Origin: Spartinivicinus ruber
GTDB taxonomy: Bacteria > Pseudomonadota > Gammaproteobacteria > Pseudomonadales > Zooshikellaceae
Reading direction: 5' to 3'
Assembly (NCBI RefSeq): GCF_011009015.1
Contig: NZ_CP048878.1
Coordinates: 4,246,354-4,310,353, forward strand
Length of the DNA: 64,000 nucleotides
Position numbers and translations under genes: made by a program. This document shows, one piece after another, positions 55,096 to 64,000 of the stretch. Under the pieces are notes generated by a model that saw only the letters and a program-made list of their open reading frames with translations, searched no databases and was not told the origin of the DNA. The stretch's first letter is position 1; every line of letters starts with the position of its first letter.

Positions 55096-56016
55096 ATGAA
55101 CATAACAAATCAAAGCACACCATGGTTTGCTTACAGTATTTTAGTTTTAGCCATGCTGCTTTGGGGTAGCTCATTTATTGCGCTAAAAATAGCCTTTAGT
55201 TATTACTCTATGTGGCTGGTAGTTTTTGCTCGAATGCTTATTGCTACTCTTTGCTTTCTGGCCTGCTTTCGCCGAATTTCATTTCGTCATTATCAGCAAG
55301 GGGATCTTAAACTATTGATTATGATGGTTTTGTGTGAACCTTGCCTTTACTTCATTTTTGAAAGCCTTGCCCTTGAATATACCAGTGCCGCTCAAGCAGG
55401 TGCTGTCACTGCGCTGTACCCAGCCCTTGTTACGATAGGCGCTTGGTTTGCTTTAAAAGAAAAACCATCCAAACAATTGCTTACAGGGTTAGTGATTGCA
55501 TTTGTAGGAGCCCTTTGGTTAACTTTTTTATCAGAAGCGAATGAGCATGCAGCCAATCCTTTGCTGGGTAATTCTTTAGAGCTTATCGCTATGATTCTTG
55601 CTGCTCTTTATACCATAGTACTGAAAAAACTGGTTTTTCGTTATAGTGCTATAACACTAACAGCAGTCCAATCCATTGCAGGTACGCTATTTTTTCTGCC
55701 TTTCGCTTTAAGAAATGAACTACCAACACAAATTGAATTAGAACCAACCCTAGCTATTATTTATCTGGGTAGTATCGTCACATGTGGAGCATATGGCCTC
55801 TACAACTATGGAGTCAGTCAATTATCAGCCAACAAAGCATCAACATTTGTTAACTTAATTCCTGTTTTTACTGTCATTTTAGCTGCCCTTATTTTAGACG
55901 AATGGCTAACATCAGAGCAGTTGATGGCGGTCACTTTAATATTAACTGGTGTTATCATTGGCCAGCAGAAATGGCAGCTAAAAGTAAGAAGGAACTCAGA
56001 GGCTGATTTAACTTAA
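55096..56016 (+). CDS. EamA/DMT-family permease
   Basis: 306 residues with ten hydrophobic segments arranged as two EamA repeats. The first carries LLWGSSFIALKIAF and YTSAAQAGAVTALYPALV; the second has LYTIVLKKLVFRYSA and ANKASTFVNLIPVF. These are marks of drug/metabolite exporters. The substrate is unknown. The gene stands alone on the plus strand between gspD and the exopolysaccharide genes. Confidence 0.9.
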   Translation: MNITNQSTPWFAYSILVLAMLLWGSSFIALKIAFSYYSMWLVVFARMLIATLCFLACFRRISFRHYQQGDLKLLIMMVLCEPCLYFIFESLALEYTSAAQAGAVTALYPALVTIGAWFALKEKPSKQLLTGLVIAFVGALWLTFLSEANEHAANPLLGNSLELIAMILAALYTIVLKKLVFRYSAITLTAVQSIAGTLFFLPFALRNELPTQIELEPTLAIIYLGSIVTCGAYGLYNYGVSQLSANKASTFVNLIPVFTVILAALILDEWLTSEQLMAVTLILTGVIIGQQKWQLKVRRNSEADLT

Positions 56017-56196
56017 GTCTTGTTATAACTAAAAAACATTAAATATGTTGAAGTAATTAACTGACTTAAATGACTTCTTATAATAAATTAGCGCGCTAGT
56101 TGGTTTTATAGGGGGACGTGCCTCTTTACAAGGATGCAGAAGCCATTAACGTGCACACGGAAAACCATTACCACACTAAGGATAAAGGGAGTTTCA

Positions 56197-57603
56197 GTGA
56201 GCAGTATTCGCATTTTCAAACACCATATCAGAGTACCTTACTTATTATTAGGGCTACTTGAACTTTGCGCCTTTATTGCCTCAACCTACATCGGTACTTT
56301 GATACGTTTTGGCACAATGGATCCTACCGGCCAAGACCCTGCCAGCCCTTTAATTATTCGCGCATTAGTGGTTGGTGCTGCATTCATTATTAGCATGGTT
56401 GCTATGGGCCTCTACCAGGCTCGATTAAGAGAAGGCCTCACAGGCATGCTGATTCGCTCAGCTATTAGCTTTGTCCTTGGCAGCATCATTCTCTCTCTTT
56501 GTTTTTTCCTTTTTCCCACATTACTCATTGGTCGCGGTGTTTTTATCGTCACGATTACCATTGCATTTTTAAGTATTGCCTGCATTCGCTGGTGCTTTAC
56601 CAGGCTTGTAGATGAAAAAATCTTAAAGCGGCGAGTCTTGGTATTGGGCGCAGGCAGAAGAGCAAATAACATTTGCCAGCGATTACGCCGCAAAAGCGAT
56701 CGTCGCGGTTTTACTATCATTGGCTTTATGCACATAGCTAATGAAGCAGATGCAGTCGTTAATGAAGCTATCATCCATCACCAAGGATCGTTACTAGAAT
56801 ATGCAGTCGACAATAGAATCGATGAAATTGTCGTGGCGGTTGATGATCGCCGGAAAAACTTCCCTATCAATGAACTATTAGACTGCAAGTTAAGCGGCAT
56901 TGAAGTTGTTGATATCCTAACTTTCTTTGAAAGAGAAACAGGAAAAATTGAGCTTGAGCTGCTCCACCCCAGCTGGATGGTTTTTTCTGACGGCTTTAGT
57001 CAAAGCAACCTAAGAACCTATTCCGAGCGTTTGTTTGATATTGTTACCAGCCTCGCCCTCCTTTGCTTTGCCTGGCCTTTAATGGCCTTTGCAGTGATCG
57101 GTATCTGGCTGGAAGAGGGATTAAAAGCCCCTATTTTTTACCGCCAACACCGTGTTGGCCTTAATGGTAAAGTATTTGATGTACTCAAATTTCGCAGCAT
57201 GCGGATTGATGCAGAAAAAAGTGGTAAAGCACAATGGGCCACCCAAAATGATCCTCGTATAACTCGAACCGGCCGGATCATTCGTAAATATCGAATTGAT
57301 GAGTTACCACAAATCCTCAATGTCCTGAAAGGAGACATGGGCTTTGTTGGCCCTAGACCAGAGCGCCCTGAGTTTGTAGCTAACTTAAAAGAAAAAATTT
57401 CTTACTACGACGAGCGCCATCGTATCAAGCCAGGTATTGCAGGTTGGGCACAGCTTTGTTACCCCTATGGTGCTTCAGATAATGATGCCAGACACAAACT
57501 AGAATATGACCTTTATTATGTAAAAAATCACAGCCTGTTTTTGGATATCTTAATTTTAATTCAAACCGTTGAAGTTATTTTATTTGGAAAGGGAGCCCGC
57601 TAG
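56197..57603 (+). CDS. XrtA/PEP-CTERM-type polyprenyl sugar transferase (EpsE-like)
   Basis: 468 residues from GTG at 56197, chosen for the GGGAG upstream and because homologues start with the IRIFKHHIRVPYLLL-type phrase. The frame reaches ATG 56134, which would add 21 basic residues. Four or five N-terminal membrane helices and a nucleotide-binding-like middle domain (RVLVLGAGRRANNICQRLR) lead to a fifth helix near 295. The C-terminal catalytic domain has FYRQHRVGLNGKVFDVLKFR, ITRTGRIIRKYRIDELPQIL and FVGPRPERPEFV. It should add the first sugar phosphate to undecaprenyl phosphate for exopolysaccharide assembly. Confidence 0.88.
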   Translation: MSSIRIFKHHIRVPYLLLGLLELCAFIASTYIGTLIRFGTMDPTGQDPASPLIIRALVVGAAFIISMVAMGLYQARLREGLTGMLIRSAISFVLGSIILSLCFFLFPTLLIGRGVFIVTITIAFLSIACIRWCFTRLVDEKILKRRVLVLGAGRRANNICQRLRRKSDRRGFTIIGFMHIANEADAVVNEAIIHHQGSLLEYAVDNRIDEIVVAVDDRRKNFPINELLDCKLSGIEVVDILTFFERETGKIELELLHPSWMVFSDGFSQSNLRTYSERLFDIVTSLALLCFAWPLMAFAVIGIWLEEGLKAPIFYRQHRVGLNGKVFDVLKFRSMRIDAEKSGKAQWATQNDPRITRTGRIIRKYRIDELPQILNVLKGDMGFVGPRPERPEFVANLKEKISYYDERHRIKPGIAGWAQLCYPYGASDNDARHKLEYDLYYVKNHSLFLDILILIQTVEVILFGKGAR

Positions 57604-57622
57604 TCGGCTCAGCTCCCTTTTT
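57591..57622 (+). terminator. Terminator overlapping the end of the sugar transferase gene
   Basis: GGGAGC (57591-57596) pairs with GCTCCC (57612-57617), followed by TTTTT. The 5' arm lies inside the last codons of the gene. Confidence 0.7.
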
Positions 57623-57691
57623 ATTCTTATTTTTGTTTCTAGCCCTACATACATACAGTTTACGTATTTGTATAAGTAGAATAACTTGCTA

Positions 57692-58054
57692 CTAAAAGCC
57701 GAGTCGTTTGCTAAACCTTACTGGCTTCCCCTTATTAGTAGAAATTTGAACACAACGATCATCCCATAGTTCAATCATCCTAAAGTCCTTCACATTAGTA
57801 ACCTCTAGCCCAGCTAAACCATGTTCAGTTAACCATTTTTCAACATAGGGAAGATATTCAGGAACAGAAGCTCTTGCTGTAAATATTTTTACTTCCTGTC
57901 CCTGCAGTACCCAATTTTTCACGCGATCCAGCATCGGTTTGATTGGCTCACCAATGTGCTCTGGGCCTCGCCATTTATCATAGTGTGCCAAGGTGCCATC
58001 TAAATCGACCCCAATCCATCCAGGCATAAGCCCCCTCAACTGTTTGAATGTCAC
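57692..58054 (-). CDS. Small HAD-like hydrolase
   Basis: 120 residues. GVDLDGTLAHY supplies the DxDGT nucleophile motif (D17, D19), KIFTARAS the second motif, and the LWDDRCVQI phrase the acidic third motif. The length matches small HAD phosphatases of phage and bacterial origin, often annotated as polynucleotide kinase/phosphatase-like. No kinase domain is present. It is a single gene with no clear operon partner. Confidence 0.8.
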   Translation of the reverse strand: MTFKQLRGLMPGWIGVDLDGTLAHYDKWRGPEHIGEPIKPMLDRVKNWVLQGQEVKIFTARASVPEYLPYVEKWLTEHGLAGLEVTNVKDFRMIELWDDRCVQISTNKGKPVRFSKRLGF

Positions 58055-58198
58055 AAAAGCGTCAAAAAATATTACAGCTTAATTTAGCATGAGGGCTAAT
58101 AATAAATATAACCGTTTGATAATCAATCAAATTGATGGGTAAGGCTCACATTTTGCTAAAAATGTTCAGTATTAAAATATAAAATGAGGGGTGCGCCA

Positions 58199-58438
58199 AT
58201 GACGAGTATATGGCTGCTACTCATCACGATTGCCATTATTGGCTGTATGGCAATCATTGTTTTCACCAGTGCTGCTAAACGTTACTCTGCAAATAAGCCT
58301 GTAACCTGTTGGCAACATAACAAACACTACGATCGTCGTAAAAACCAAAAACCTATTTACTACCCGTTTACTGATTCAGAAGGCAACTTAGTCACTTCAA
58401 ATAGAAGAAACCATAAAGAAAGACGGCTTACCCCTTGA
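58199..58438 (+). CDS. Small single-pass membrane protein
   Basis: 79 residues from ATG at 58199. GAGGGG just upstream fixes this start over the ATG at 58184, which lies in the ribosome-binding site itself. One membrane helix (about 3-25, SIWLLLITIAIIGCMAIIVF) is followed by a basic cytoplasmic or periplasmic tail (RRKNQKPIYYPFTDSEGN; RRNHKERRL). No known family. The gene stands alone between the HAD and protease genes. Confidence 0.6.
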   Translation: MTSIWLLLITIAIIGCMAIIVFTSAAKRYSANKPVTCWQHNKHYDRRKNQKPIYYPFTDSEGNLVTSNRRNHKERRLTP

Positions 58439-58460
58439 TAATGAAGGTGCTAGTTTCTTA

Positions 58461-59252
58461 TTAAGGTTTAATTAGTGCCTTTACATATTTAATTGGAATC
58501 GCGTAAGTAATTCCACTTGGTTTTTCTAAAACCGACTCTTTTGTTTGCTTAACAAATACTTTATTTACAATTCCAATCACTTCACCGGTTGTCGCTAAAA
58601 ATACTGGACTGCCACTATTGCCCGGATAAGCCGTCGCATCCAGTTGAAAAACATTATATGGGCTTCGCAACCGTTGAATATGCGTTATATCTAACTCTTT
58701 TGCAGAAGCAACAGGAATAGCCACTGGGGTAATACTGGCCACAATACCATGGTGGGTCGCAGGATATAAACCTAACACCAGCCCTATGGGATAACCAGTA
58801 AAAGCTATTTTATCGCCCTCTCTCACTTGACTGGAATCCCCTAATGTTAAAGGTTTTAATGTTGTTCCTTTAAGTCGTAGCAATGCTAAGTCATGAGCCT
58901 CATCAGCTTTAAAAACCCTCGCTTCCCTCATTGATGGCTTTCTACCTTGCCCATAAAGTACAACCAAACGTTCTTTTTTAGCCAGATTCAGTTTAGCTGG
59001 TATAACATGTGCGTTGGTCACCACATGATACCCATCATCAACAACAAACCCAGTACCTAATAAGTTGACTGGAGGGCTTCTAGTTGGCAAATAAGTTGCC
59101 ACCCCTACAACACTTGGCTTGATTTGTTGTATAGAATCAGCTAATGATTTAGCAAAACTATTTGGTACGATGATAGTTAATACTAAAATGAACCAGCTAC
59201 TAATTTTAGAATACCTTGAATTACTCCACATCACCATTAAGATTCCATTCAC
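58461..59252 (-). CDS. Trypsin-like serine protease (S1C/DegP-like, no PDZ)
   Basis: 263 residues with a signal peptide or anchor (SWFILVLTIIVPNSFA). The catalytic triad is visible: H82 in VVTNAHVIP, D121 in AHDLALLRL and S213 in PGNSGSPVF. A conserved glycine-rich stretch before the serine (FQLDATAYPGNSG) fits the DegP/HtrA chymotrypsin fold. No PDZ domain follows, so it is probably not a classical chaperone-protease. It may process envelope or exopolysaccharide-associated proteins. Confidence 0.88.
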   Translation of the reverse strand: MNGILMVMWSNSRYSKISSWFILVLTIIVPNSFAKSLADSIQQIKPSVVGVATYLPTRSPPVNLLGTGFVVDDGYHVVTNAHVIPAKLNLAKKERLVVLYGQGRKPSMREARVFKADEAHDLALLRLKGTTLKPLTLGDSSQVREGDKIAFTGYPIGLVLGLYPATHHGIVASITPVAIPVASAKELDITHIQRLRSPYNVFQLDATAYPGNSGSPVFLATTGEVIGIVNKVFVKQTKESVLEKPSGITYAIPIKYVKALIKP

Positions 59253-59394
59253 TCATAAAACCAAAAAATCATAATATTAATTAATAGTCATTGTCATCAT
59301 ACAGAGCACTCGAAAATCTAAGATTAACAACAACTGTTGACGTTTTTTATAATGAGTTAATAACGTTCAAACAACTTAAGGACGAGCTATTGCA

Positions 59395-60969
59395 ATGAGC
59401 CTACTTTTACACGAAATAGCCATCAAACAAAACACTACCACACCTGAAGCATCAGCCATAGGTTACAAAGATATTACTTACACCTACCAGGAAGTAGTTG
59501 ATAGCATCTGGCAAGTAGCCAATGGCTTAATGAATCTAGGGCTAAGCCGCCATGAGCGGGTGGCAATTTACTTACCTAAATTACCAGAGGCAGTATTCAG
59601 TATGATGGGAGCATCAGCTGCTGGTGGCGTATTTGTTCCTGTTAATCCCATACTCAAACCCGAGCAAGTCCGTTATATTTTGCAAGACTGTAATGTTCGA
59701 GTATTAATCACTAATGCCGCCCGATTAAAACAATTAACCCCCGAGTTATCTCAATGCCATGATCTAAGACAAGTGGTGTTGATTGATGAATCAACCACCG
59801 AGCAAAGTAGCCCACAACCAGTTATATCATGGCAAGCGCTATTAGATTGCTCCTCACAGCAGTTTTCGACTGATGCTATCGATATGGATATGGCTGCTAT
59901 TTTGTATACTTCGGGTAGTACTGGGCGTCCTAAAGGTGTCGTATTATCCCACCGCAATATGGTAACAGGCGCCCATAGCGTCGCAGCCTATTTGGAAAAT
60001 CACCCTCAAGATAAAATTTTAGCGGTACTGCCTTTTAGTTTCGATTATGGGCTCAGCCAACTGACCACAGCTTTTTCTGTGGGTGCTTGCTGTTATCTGA
60101 TGGATTATTTATTACCAAGGGATGTCATCAAAGCCGTTAATAAATATCAAATTACCGGCCTGGCGGCGGTCCCCCCCTTATGGGTGCAACTGGCAGACTT
60201 ACCCTGGCCAACTGAAACCTCCAGTCACCTACGTTATATTACCAACTCTGGTGGAGCCATGCCTACCGCTACTCTTGAGAAGCTACAGCATCAATTGCCA
60301 AAAACTGCACCTTATCTGATGTATGGTTTAACCGAAGCGTTTCGCTCCAGTTACCTCCCCCCCAGTGAGCTGGCAAAACGACCTACTTCGATGGGTAAAG
60401 CAATCCCTAACACTGAATTATTAGTTATTAATGAAGCTGGAGAAATATGTGAGGCCAATGAGCCTGGCGAATTAGTCCATCGTGGGAGCCTGGTCGCACT
60501 GGGCTATTGGAATGATCAAACCAGAACCAAAGAGCGTTTTAAACCAGCACCGAACCCAGTTAATGGGATTCCCACCCCAGAGCTTGCAGTATGGTCTGGG
60601 GATCTGGTCAAAAAAGACGAAGAAGGCTTTTTATATTTTATTGGACGCAATGATGACATGATCAAAACCTCAGGCTATCGAGTTAGTCCTACTGAAGTTG
60701 AAGAAGTAGTTTATGCTTCTAACTTAGTAGCAGAGGTAGCCGCATTAGGTATTCCTCATTTGCAATTAGGCCAGGCAATTGTCCTAGCGGTGACAGCCAA
60801 GCCAGAAACGTCAATTGATGAAACAGCCATTATTAATCTATGTAAGCAAAAATTACCGAACTTTATGATTCCGCAAAAAATCGTCAGTTATCAAACACTG
60901 CCAAGGAATCCCAATGGTAAAATTGACCGTAAAGCATTAGTCAGTGGCTTGCCCGGCTTATTCGAATAA
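59395..60969 (+). CDS. AMP-forming acyl-CoA ligase, exosortase A-associated
   Basis: 524 residues. The adenylate-forming signature is ILYTSGSTGRPKGVVLSH near 173-190. The ATP-site phrase YGLTEAFRSS, the hinge with SGDLVKKDEEGF, and the C-terminal lysine in NPNGKIDRKAL are all present. It activates a carboxylic acid through an acyl-adenylate. Directly followed (27 bases) by a PLP decarboxylase gene in the order typical of exosortase A-associated exopolysaccharide loci. The exosortase itself lies outside the window, if present. Confidence 0.9.
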   Translation: MSLLLHEIAIKQNTTTPEASAIGYKDITYTYQEVVDSIWQVANGLMNLGLSRHERVAIYLPKLPEAVFSMMGASAAGGVFVPVNPILKPEQVRYILQDCNVRVLITNAARLKQLTPELSQCHDLRQVVLIDESTTEQSSPQPVISWQALLDCSSQQFSTDAIDMDMAAILYTSGSTGRPKGVVLSHRNMVTGAHSVAAYLENHPQDKILAVLPFSFDYGLSQLTTAFSVGACCYLMDYLLPRDVIKAVNKYQITGLAAVPPLWVQLADLPWPTETSSHLRYITNSGGAMPTATLEKLQHQLPKTAPYLMYGLTEAFRSSYLPPSELAKRPTSMGKAIPNTELLVINEAGEICEANEPGELVHRGSLVALGYWNDQTRTKERFKPAPNPVNGIPTPELAVWSGDLVKKDEEGFLYFIGRNDDMIKTSGYRVSPTEVEEVVYASNLVAEVAALGIPHLQLGQAIVLAVTAKPETSIDETAIINLCKQKLPNFMIPQKIVSYQTLPRNPNGKIDRKALVSGLPGLFE

Positions 60970-60996
60970 AAGTTAAGATTATACAACGAGTAGATT

Positions 60997-62232
60997 ATGC
61001 AAAATAAACCTATTCATGCACCGTTAAAAGGTTTTACGATCGACGACAACTGTTTACAGGTAGCAGGTAAACCCCTCTCGCAAATTACTAAAATCGTGAG
61101 TAGTACCCCCTTTTACTGCTATGACCGGCAACTGCTTAACCATCGGGTTAACCAGTTAAAACAAGCGCTGCCTGAACCAATCAAGCTTCACTACGCGATT
61201 AAAGCGAATCCAATGCCCGCTGTTGTTGATCACATGGCAACCCTGGTTGATGGTCTGGATGTCGCTTCTATCAAGGAATTACATACGGCGCTAAACAGCG
61301 GAATGAATAGCAGCAACATTAGTTTTGCAGGCCCTGGTAAGACTGACCAAGAACTAGCAGCGGCGATTGCCGCCTCAATCACGATTAATGTTGAGTCAAT
61401 GGGAGAATTAAAACGAATTGAAAAAGTCGGTCAGCAACTCAAACTTAAACCTAACATCGCCTTTCGGGTCAACCCCAACTATGAGCTAAAAACATCCGGG
61501 ATGAAAATGTCAGGTGGCCCCAAACAGTTTGGAATTGATGCAGAACAGCTACCAGCAATTCTCAATCAACTTAATACAGGTCAAGTTAATCTACAAGGTT
61601 TTCATATTTTTTCAGGCTCACAAAATTTAAAAGTAGAAGCACTGATTGAAGCTCATAATAAAACCTTTGCATTAGCAGCTGAATTAGCTGCTGTTTCTCC
61701 CAACCCATTAATGAAATTAAATATTGGTGGTGGTTTTGGGATCCCCTACTTTCCTGGTGAAGCTGACTTGGATTTATCACCCGTCTGTCAAAACCTTTCA
61801 CAGTTGATTGTCCAATATCACTCATCATCGTTGAATAATTGTGAGTTAATCATTGAGCTAGGCCGTTACCTAGTAGGTGAAGCAGGTATTTATGTCTCGG
61901 AAGTCATTGATATTAAGCAGTCTCGTGGCCAAACGTTTTTAGTGACCAATGGTGGGCTCCATCATCACTTAGCTAATTCTGGTAATTTTGGCCAAGTTAT
62001 TCGCAAAAACTACCCGGTTTATTTAGGCAATAAAATGAGTGAAGCTAACTATGAACCGGTCCAAATTGTCGGCCCATTATGCACGCCACTTGATATTTTA
62101 GGCGATAAAGTCATGCTCCCTAAAGCAGACATTGGCGATCTGGTTGTCATTACTCAATCAGGTGCTTATGGCCCCACGGCAAGCCCTTCTGAATTTTTGA
62201 GTCACCCACCAGTAAAAGAAATTTTACTTTAA
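60997..62232 (+). CDS. PLP-dependent decarboxylase, exosortase A-associated
   Basis: 411 residues, fold-type III (DAP/ornithine decarboxylase) family. The PLP lysine is K69 in LHYAIKANPMPAV. A glycine-rich phosphate-binding GGGFG lies near 246, and ELGRYLVGEAG and the C-terminal SGAYGPTASPSEFLS follow. In classical DAP decarboxylase the last motif has Cys-Asp in place of this Ser-Gly, a change seen in the exosortase-associated subfamily. It forms an operon with the acyl-CoA ligase gene. Confidence 0.9.
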   Translation: MQNKPIHAPLKGFTIDDNCLQVAGKPLSQITKIVSSTPFYCYDRQLLNHRVNQLKQALPEPIKLHYAIKANPMPAVVDHMATLVDGLDVASIKELHTALNSGMNSSNISFAGPGKTDQELAAAIAASITINVESMGELKRIEKVGQQLKLKPNIAFRVNPNYELKTSGMKMSGGPKQFGIDAEQLPAILNQLNTGQVNLQGFHIFSGSQNLKVEALIEAHNKTFALAAELAAVSPNPLMKLNIGGGFGIPYFPGEADLDLSPVCQNLSQLIVQYHSSSLNNCELIIELGRYLVGEAGIYVSEVIDIKQSRGQTFLVTNGGLHHHLANSGNFGQVIRKNYPVYLGNKMSEANYEPVQIVGPLCTPLDILGDKVMLPKADIGDLVVITQSGAYGPTASPSEFLSHPPVKEILL

Positions 62233-62274
62233 TATACTTTTCGTGAATTACTATAGGATACCCCTAAATTAAGC

Positions 62275-62308
62275 GCTTACACTGGCTGTTTTCATAACCA
62301 GTGCAAGC
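62275..62308. terminator. Hairpin between convergent decarboxylase and heparinase-like genes
   Basis: GCTTACACTGG pairs with CCAGTGCAAGC with one mismatch around a 12-base loop. It lies between convergent genes; there is no T tract. Confidence 0.5.
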
Positions 62309-62339
62309 TGCAAATATTGCAGGTAAGTCCTTTTACTGG

Positions 62340-64000
62340 CTATCCCTTAGTTGATAACTTTTTTAGCAGGCCTATATGCACTTGCATTGTTTGTGATGGA
62401 ATTTTCATCACAGCTGTACCTTGCAAATTAGCTGCAATTTTTTGAGCAGACAACTGCTTTCCTTTTACTTCTAATTGTTGTTTAGGGGCCAACCCAACGA
62501 TGTAGATTTTTTTAAGTGGTGCTTCCCAGTCTAAATCCAGTTGATTAATGTTCGCATCCGCTAAAAACACTACAACTGTAGACTTCAAGCGGACAGCATA
62601 ATAGTTTTGTTCTGCTTTTAGGATAGTAATATCACTTTGATTTAACTTTTTTGTATCCAACCGGGGAGTTAAGGCAACCAAAAAATGTTCAACTGACTGT
62701 GATGCTGTTGAGGCTAACTCTAAACGCCAAAAACCAGGATCAAACCACTTTTTATTAGAGGCCCCTTTATCAAAATTAACACCATCCCAAGTATGGCCAT
62801 TGCCATCAATATCCACATAATATCGATAGTCAGGCCCCCCAATCACATTTAACTTGCTGTTTGCAGGTAACAATTTTTTCAAAAAAAGTCGGCTATTTCC
62901 GTTAACAATGGTAGCTTCTGATGCATCCGAGGTCATAATACCATTATGAGTTTCACCTTGAACCAACTTCAACCCCTTAACTACAGGCTGATAGACACTA
63001 TGTAAAAGCCATTTTTTAATATAAGCAGGGTTAGTTGTTGCAATGGTATCATGTACCAATAACTGATCTTGTTCTTGTAAGTAAAAAAGCTCACGGGTCA
63101 CTTTACTCACTTTGCCAATGTCACCATTATCATCATACTCACTGTTATTGTAAGCACCGGTTAAGTCTGCATAGAGATAACTATAAGCTGATGATAAATC
63201 GGCTCTAGCAATAGTCCCCCCCTCTAAATGTTTACCTTTATAGAGGTTTTTATACCAATAACTCACAGAAGGAATAGAACTGCCAGTTGGTTGAACTAAT
63301 CGCTGCCCTCCATCAGCAACATTTTTTTTAAAAAACCGGTTAGGCTGTACTGCCTCTCCAGGGCGCATAATTAATAGGGTGTTTTTAGCAACGGAGCGGA
63401 TTGCATAATTAAGCCGATGAGGTGCATCATAACGACCATAAGTACTACTATTAATGGCTAATGGCGACTGTTTGTGAATTGTAAAATGTCCTGCATCATA
63501 ATGACCATGATGACTAAACTGATGGCCTGCACGAAAACTAATCAAGGTATCTTGATCAGACCAGCCAGAACGAATATAAGCTTGGTTAAATCCTCCTTTG
63601 CCAAAAATATCAGCAACAGGCAACTTGCCTTGAGCAAAAACCAGTTGTTTTGATTTAACTGGCTGCTTTACCAACTGCGGATTATTAAATAAGCGAAAAG
63701 CCCATCGCCAACCATCATAATAACTTTGCCCTTGATGAACCTGGTACAAATATTCAGAATATTCAGCTAATTCCGTGTCCTGAGTTAACTGAGCAATAAA
63801 GTCAATATAAGGGCGGGAAACATCTTTTAAGTCAACTCGAGAACCTTCATCACCGATGCCTTCCACTTTGTCATCTGGACGAGTAGCATAAACAACCCAA
63901 TGGCCTGCGCGCCGGATAATTTCACGAATTTTCTCCCCCTTTTGGCTATGCTGTAATCCATTGATATAAGCAGCTGATGCCAATGCAATGGGAATTGCCC
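62340..64000 (-). CDS. Heparinase II/III-like polysaccharide lyase (partial, 5' end beyond window)
   Basis: The frame is open from the right edge to the stop at 62340, giving at least 553 residues. A TTG at 63983 is only an internal codon, so the true start lies outside. The middle part has the heparinase II/III-type segment (FRAGHQFSHHGHYDAGHFTI; PLAINSSTYGRYD), with His and Tyr that fit the catalytic region, followed by the beta-sandwich C-terminal half. It would cleave acidic or uronate-containing polysaccharide by elimination. Beside exopolysaccharide genes it probably trims or recycles the polymer; the N-terminal helical toroid domain is cut. Confidence 0.8.
   Translation of the reverse strand, partial: AIPIALASAAYINGLQHSQKGEKIREIIRRAGHWVVYATRPDDKVEGIGDEGSRVDLKDVSRPYIDFIAQLTQDTELAEYSEYLYQVHQGQSYYDGWRWAFRLFNNPQLVKQPVKSKQLVFAQGKLPVADIFGKGGFNQAYIRSGWSDQDTLISFRAGHQFSHHGHYDAGHFTIHKQSPLAINSSTYGRYDAPHRLNYAIRSVAKNTLLIMRPGEAVQPNRFFKKNVADGGQRLVQPTGSSIPSVSYWYKNLYKGKHLEGGTIARADLSSAYSYLYADLTGAYNNSEYDDNGDIGKVSKVTRELFYLQEQDQLLVHDTIATTNPAYIKKWLLHSVYQPVVKGLKLVQGETHNGIMTSDASEATIVNGNSRLFLKKLLPANSKLNVIGGPDYRYYVDIDGNGHTWDGVNFDKGASNKKWFDPGFWRLELASTASQSVEHFLVALTPRLDTKKLNQSDITILKAEQNYYAVRLKSTVVVFLADANINQLDLDWEAPLKKIYIVGLAPKQQLEVKGKQLSAQKIAANLQGTAVMKIPSQTMQVHIGLLKKLSTKG

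Noticed and set aside
59395-62232. Lysine biosynthesis role for the PLP decarboxylase
   Set aside because: The C-terminal Cys-Asp of DAP decarboxylase is Ser-Gly here, and the partner acyl-CoA ligase points to the exosortase-associated subfamily.

Overview
The window looks like chromosomal DNA of an AT-rich (about 40% GC by eye) marine-type gammaproteobacterium. This rests on an Xcp-like type II secretion locus with gspCD divergent from gspE-M, the neighbours pepN, nadK, DUF1853, DUF1315 and DUF2797, tRNA genes with encoded CCA, and an exosortase-type exopolysaccharide cluster. A Zooshikella/Spartinivicinus-like member of Oceanospirillales is a guess from gene style, not something the sequence proves.

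Region 1 (1-1.5 kb): the 5' part of a minus-strand DUF1302-type outer-membrane protein gene that runs off the left edge, then a 142-bp MITE-like element and gene-free DNA.

Region 2 (1.5-24.7 kb) is the most unusual part: a head-to-tail array of eight large paralogous genes (copies A-H, about 780-810 codons each) plus a ninth leader remnant (I). Each copy has its own near-identical promoter, leader and signal-peptide start, then an AT-rich variable secreted N-domain of about 200 residues (three main sequence classes, interleaved along the array), then a nearly invariant, GC-richer module of about 570 residues. That module has a Ca-type DxNxDG loop, a long helical hairpin with a Cys pair at its turn, and a lysine-rich C-terminal segment. 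Copy B is frameshifted in a C tract. A vapBC-type toxin-antitoxin operon sits between A and B and again between F and G, inside a 1.7-kb duplicated block with no net indel. Palindromic CCCCCTTT-n-AAAGGGGG elements follow most copies. The layout (conserved start, variable cassette, conserved tail) is what cassette exchange or gene conversion would produce or exploit. I do not recognise the family.

Region 3 (24.7-29.9 kb): a secreted YD-repeat (RHS-like) protein with a possible membrane immunity partner, then three genes ending at a strong terminator. The last encodes a 660-residue secreted protein that is a distant, single-copy relative of the constant module of the array and lacks the variable domain.

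Region 4 (29.9-43 kb): ordinary chromosomal genes: a polytopic membrane protein, pepN, a solute-binding protein, DUF2797, DUF1315, a metallophosphatase, nadK, DUF1853, a PLP enzyme, a coiled-coil protein, a 30-residue acidic protein, and tRNA-Asp and tRNA-Val.

Region 5 (43-55 kb): a complete type II secretion set, gspE-F-G-H-I-J-K-L-M on the minus strand and gspC-gspD divergent on the plus strand. The secretin carries a C-terminal SPOR domain. The secreted array proteins could be its clients, but nothing in the sequence shows it.

Region 6 (55-64 kb): an EamA permease, an EpsE/XrtA-type sugar transferase, a small HAD protein, a small membrane protein, a trypsin-like protease, exosortase-associated acyl-CoA ligase and PLP decarboxylase genes, and a heparinase II/III-like gene cut by the right edge. 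Together these look like the margin of an exopolysaccharide locus.
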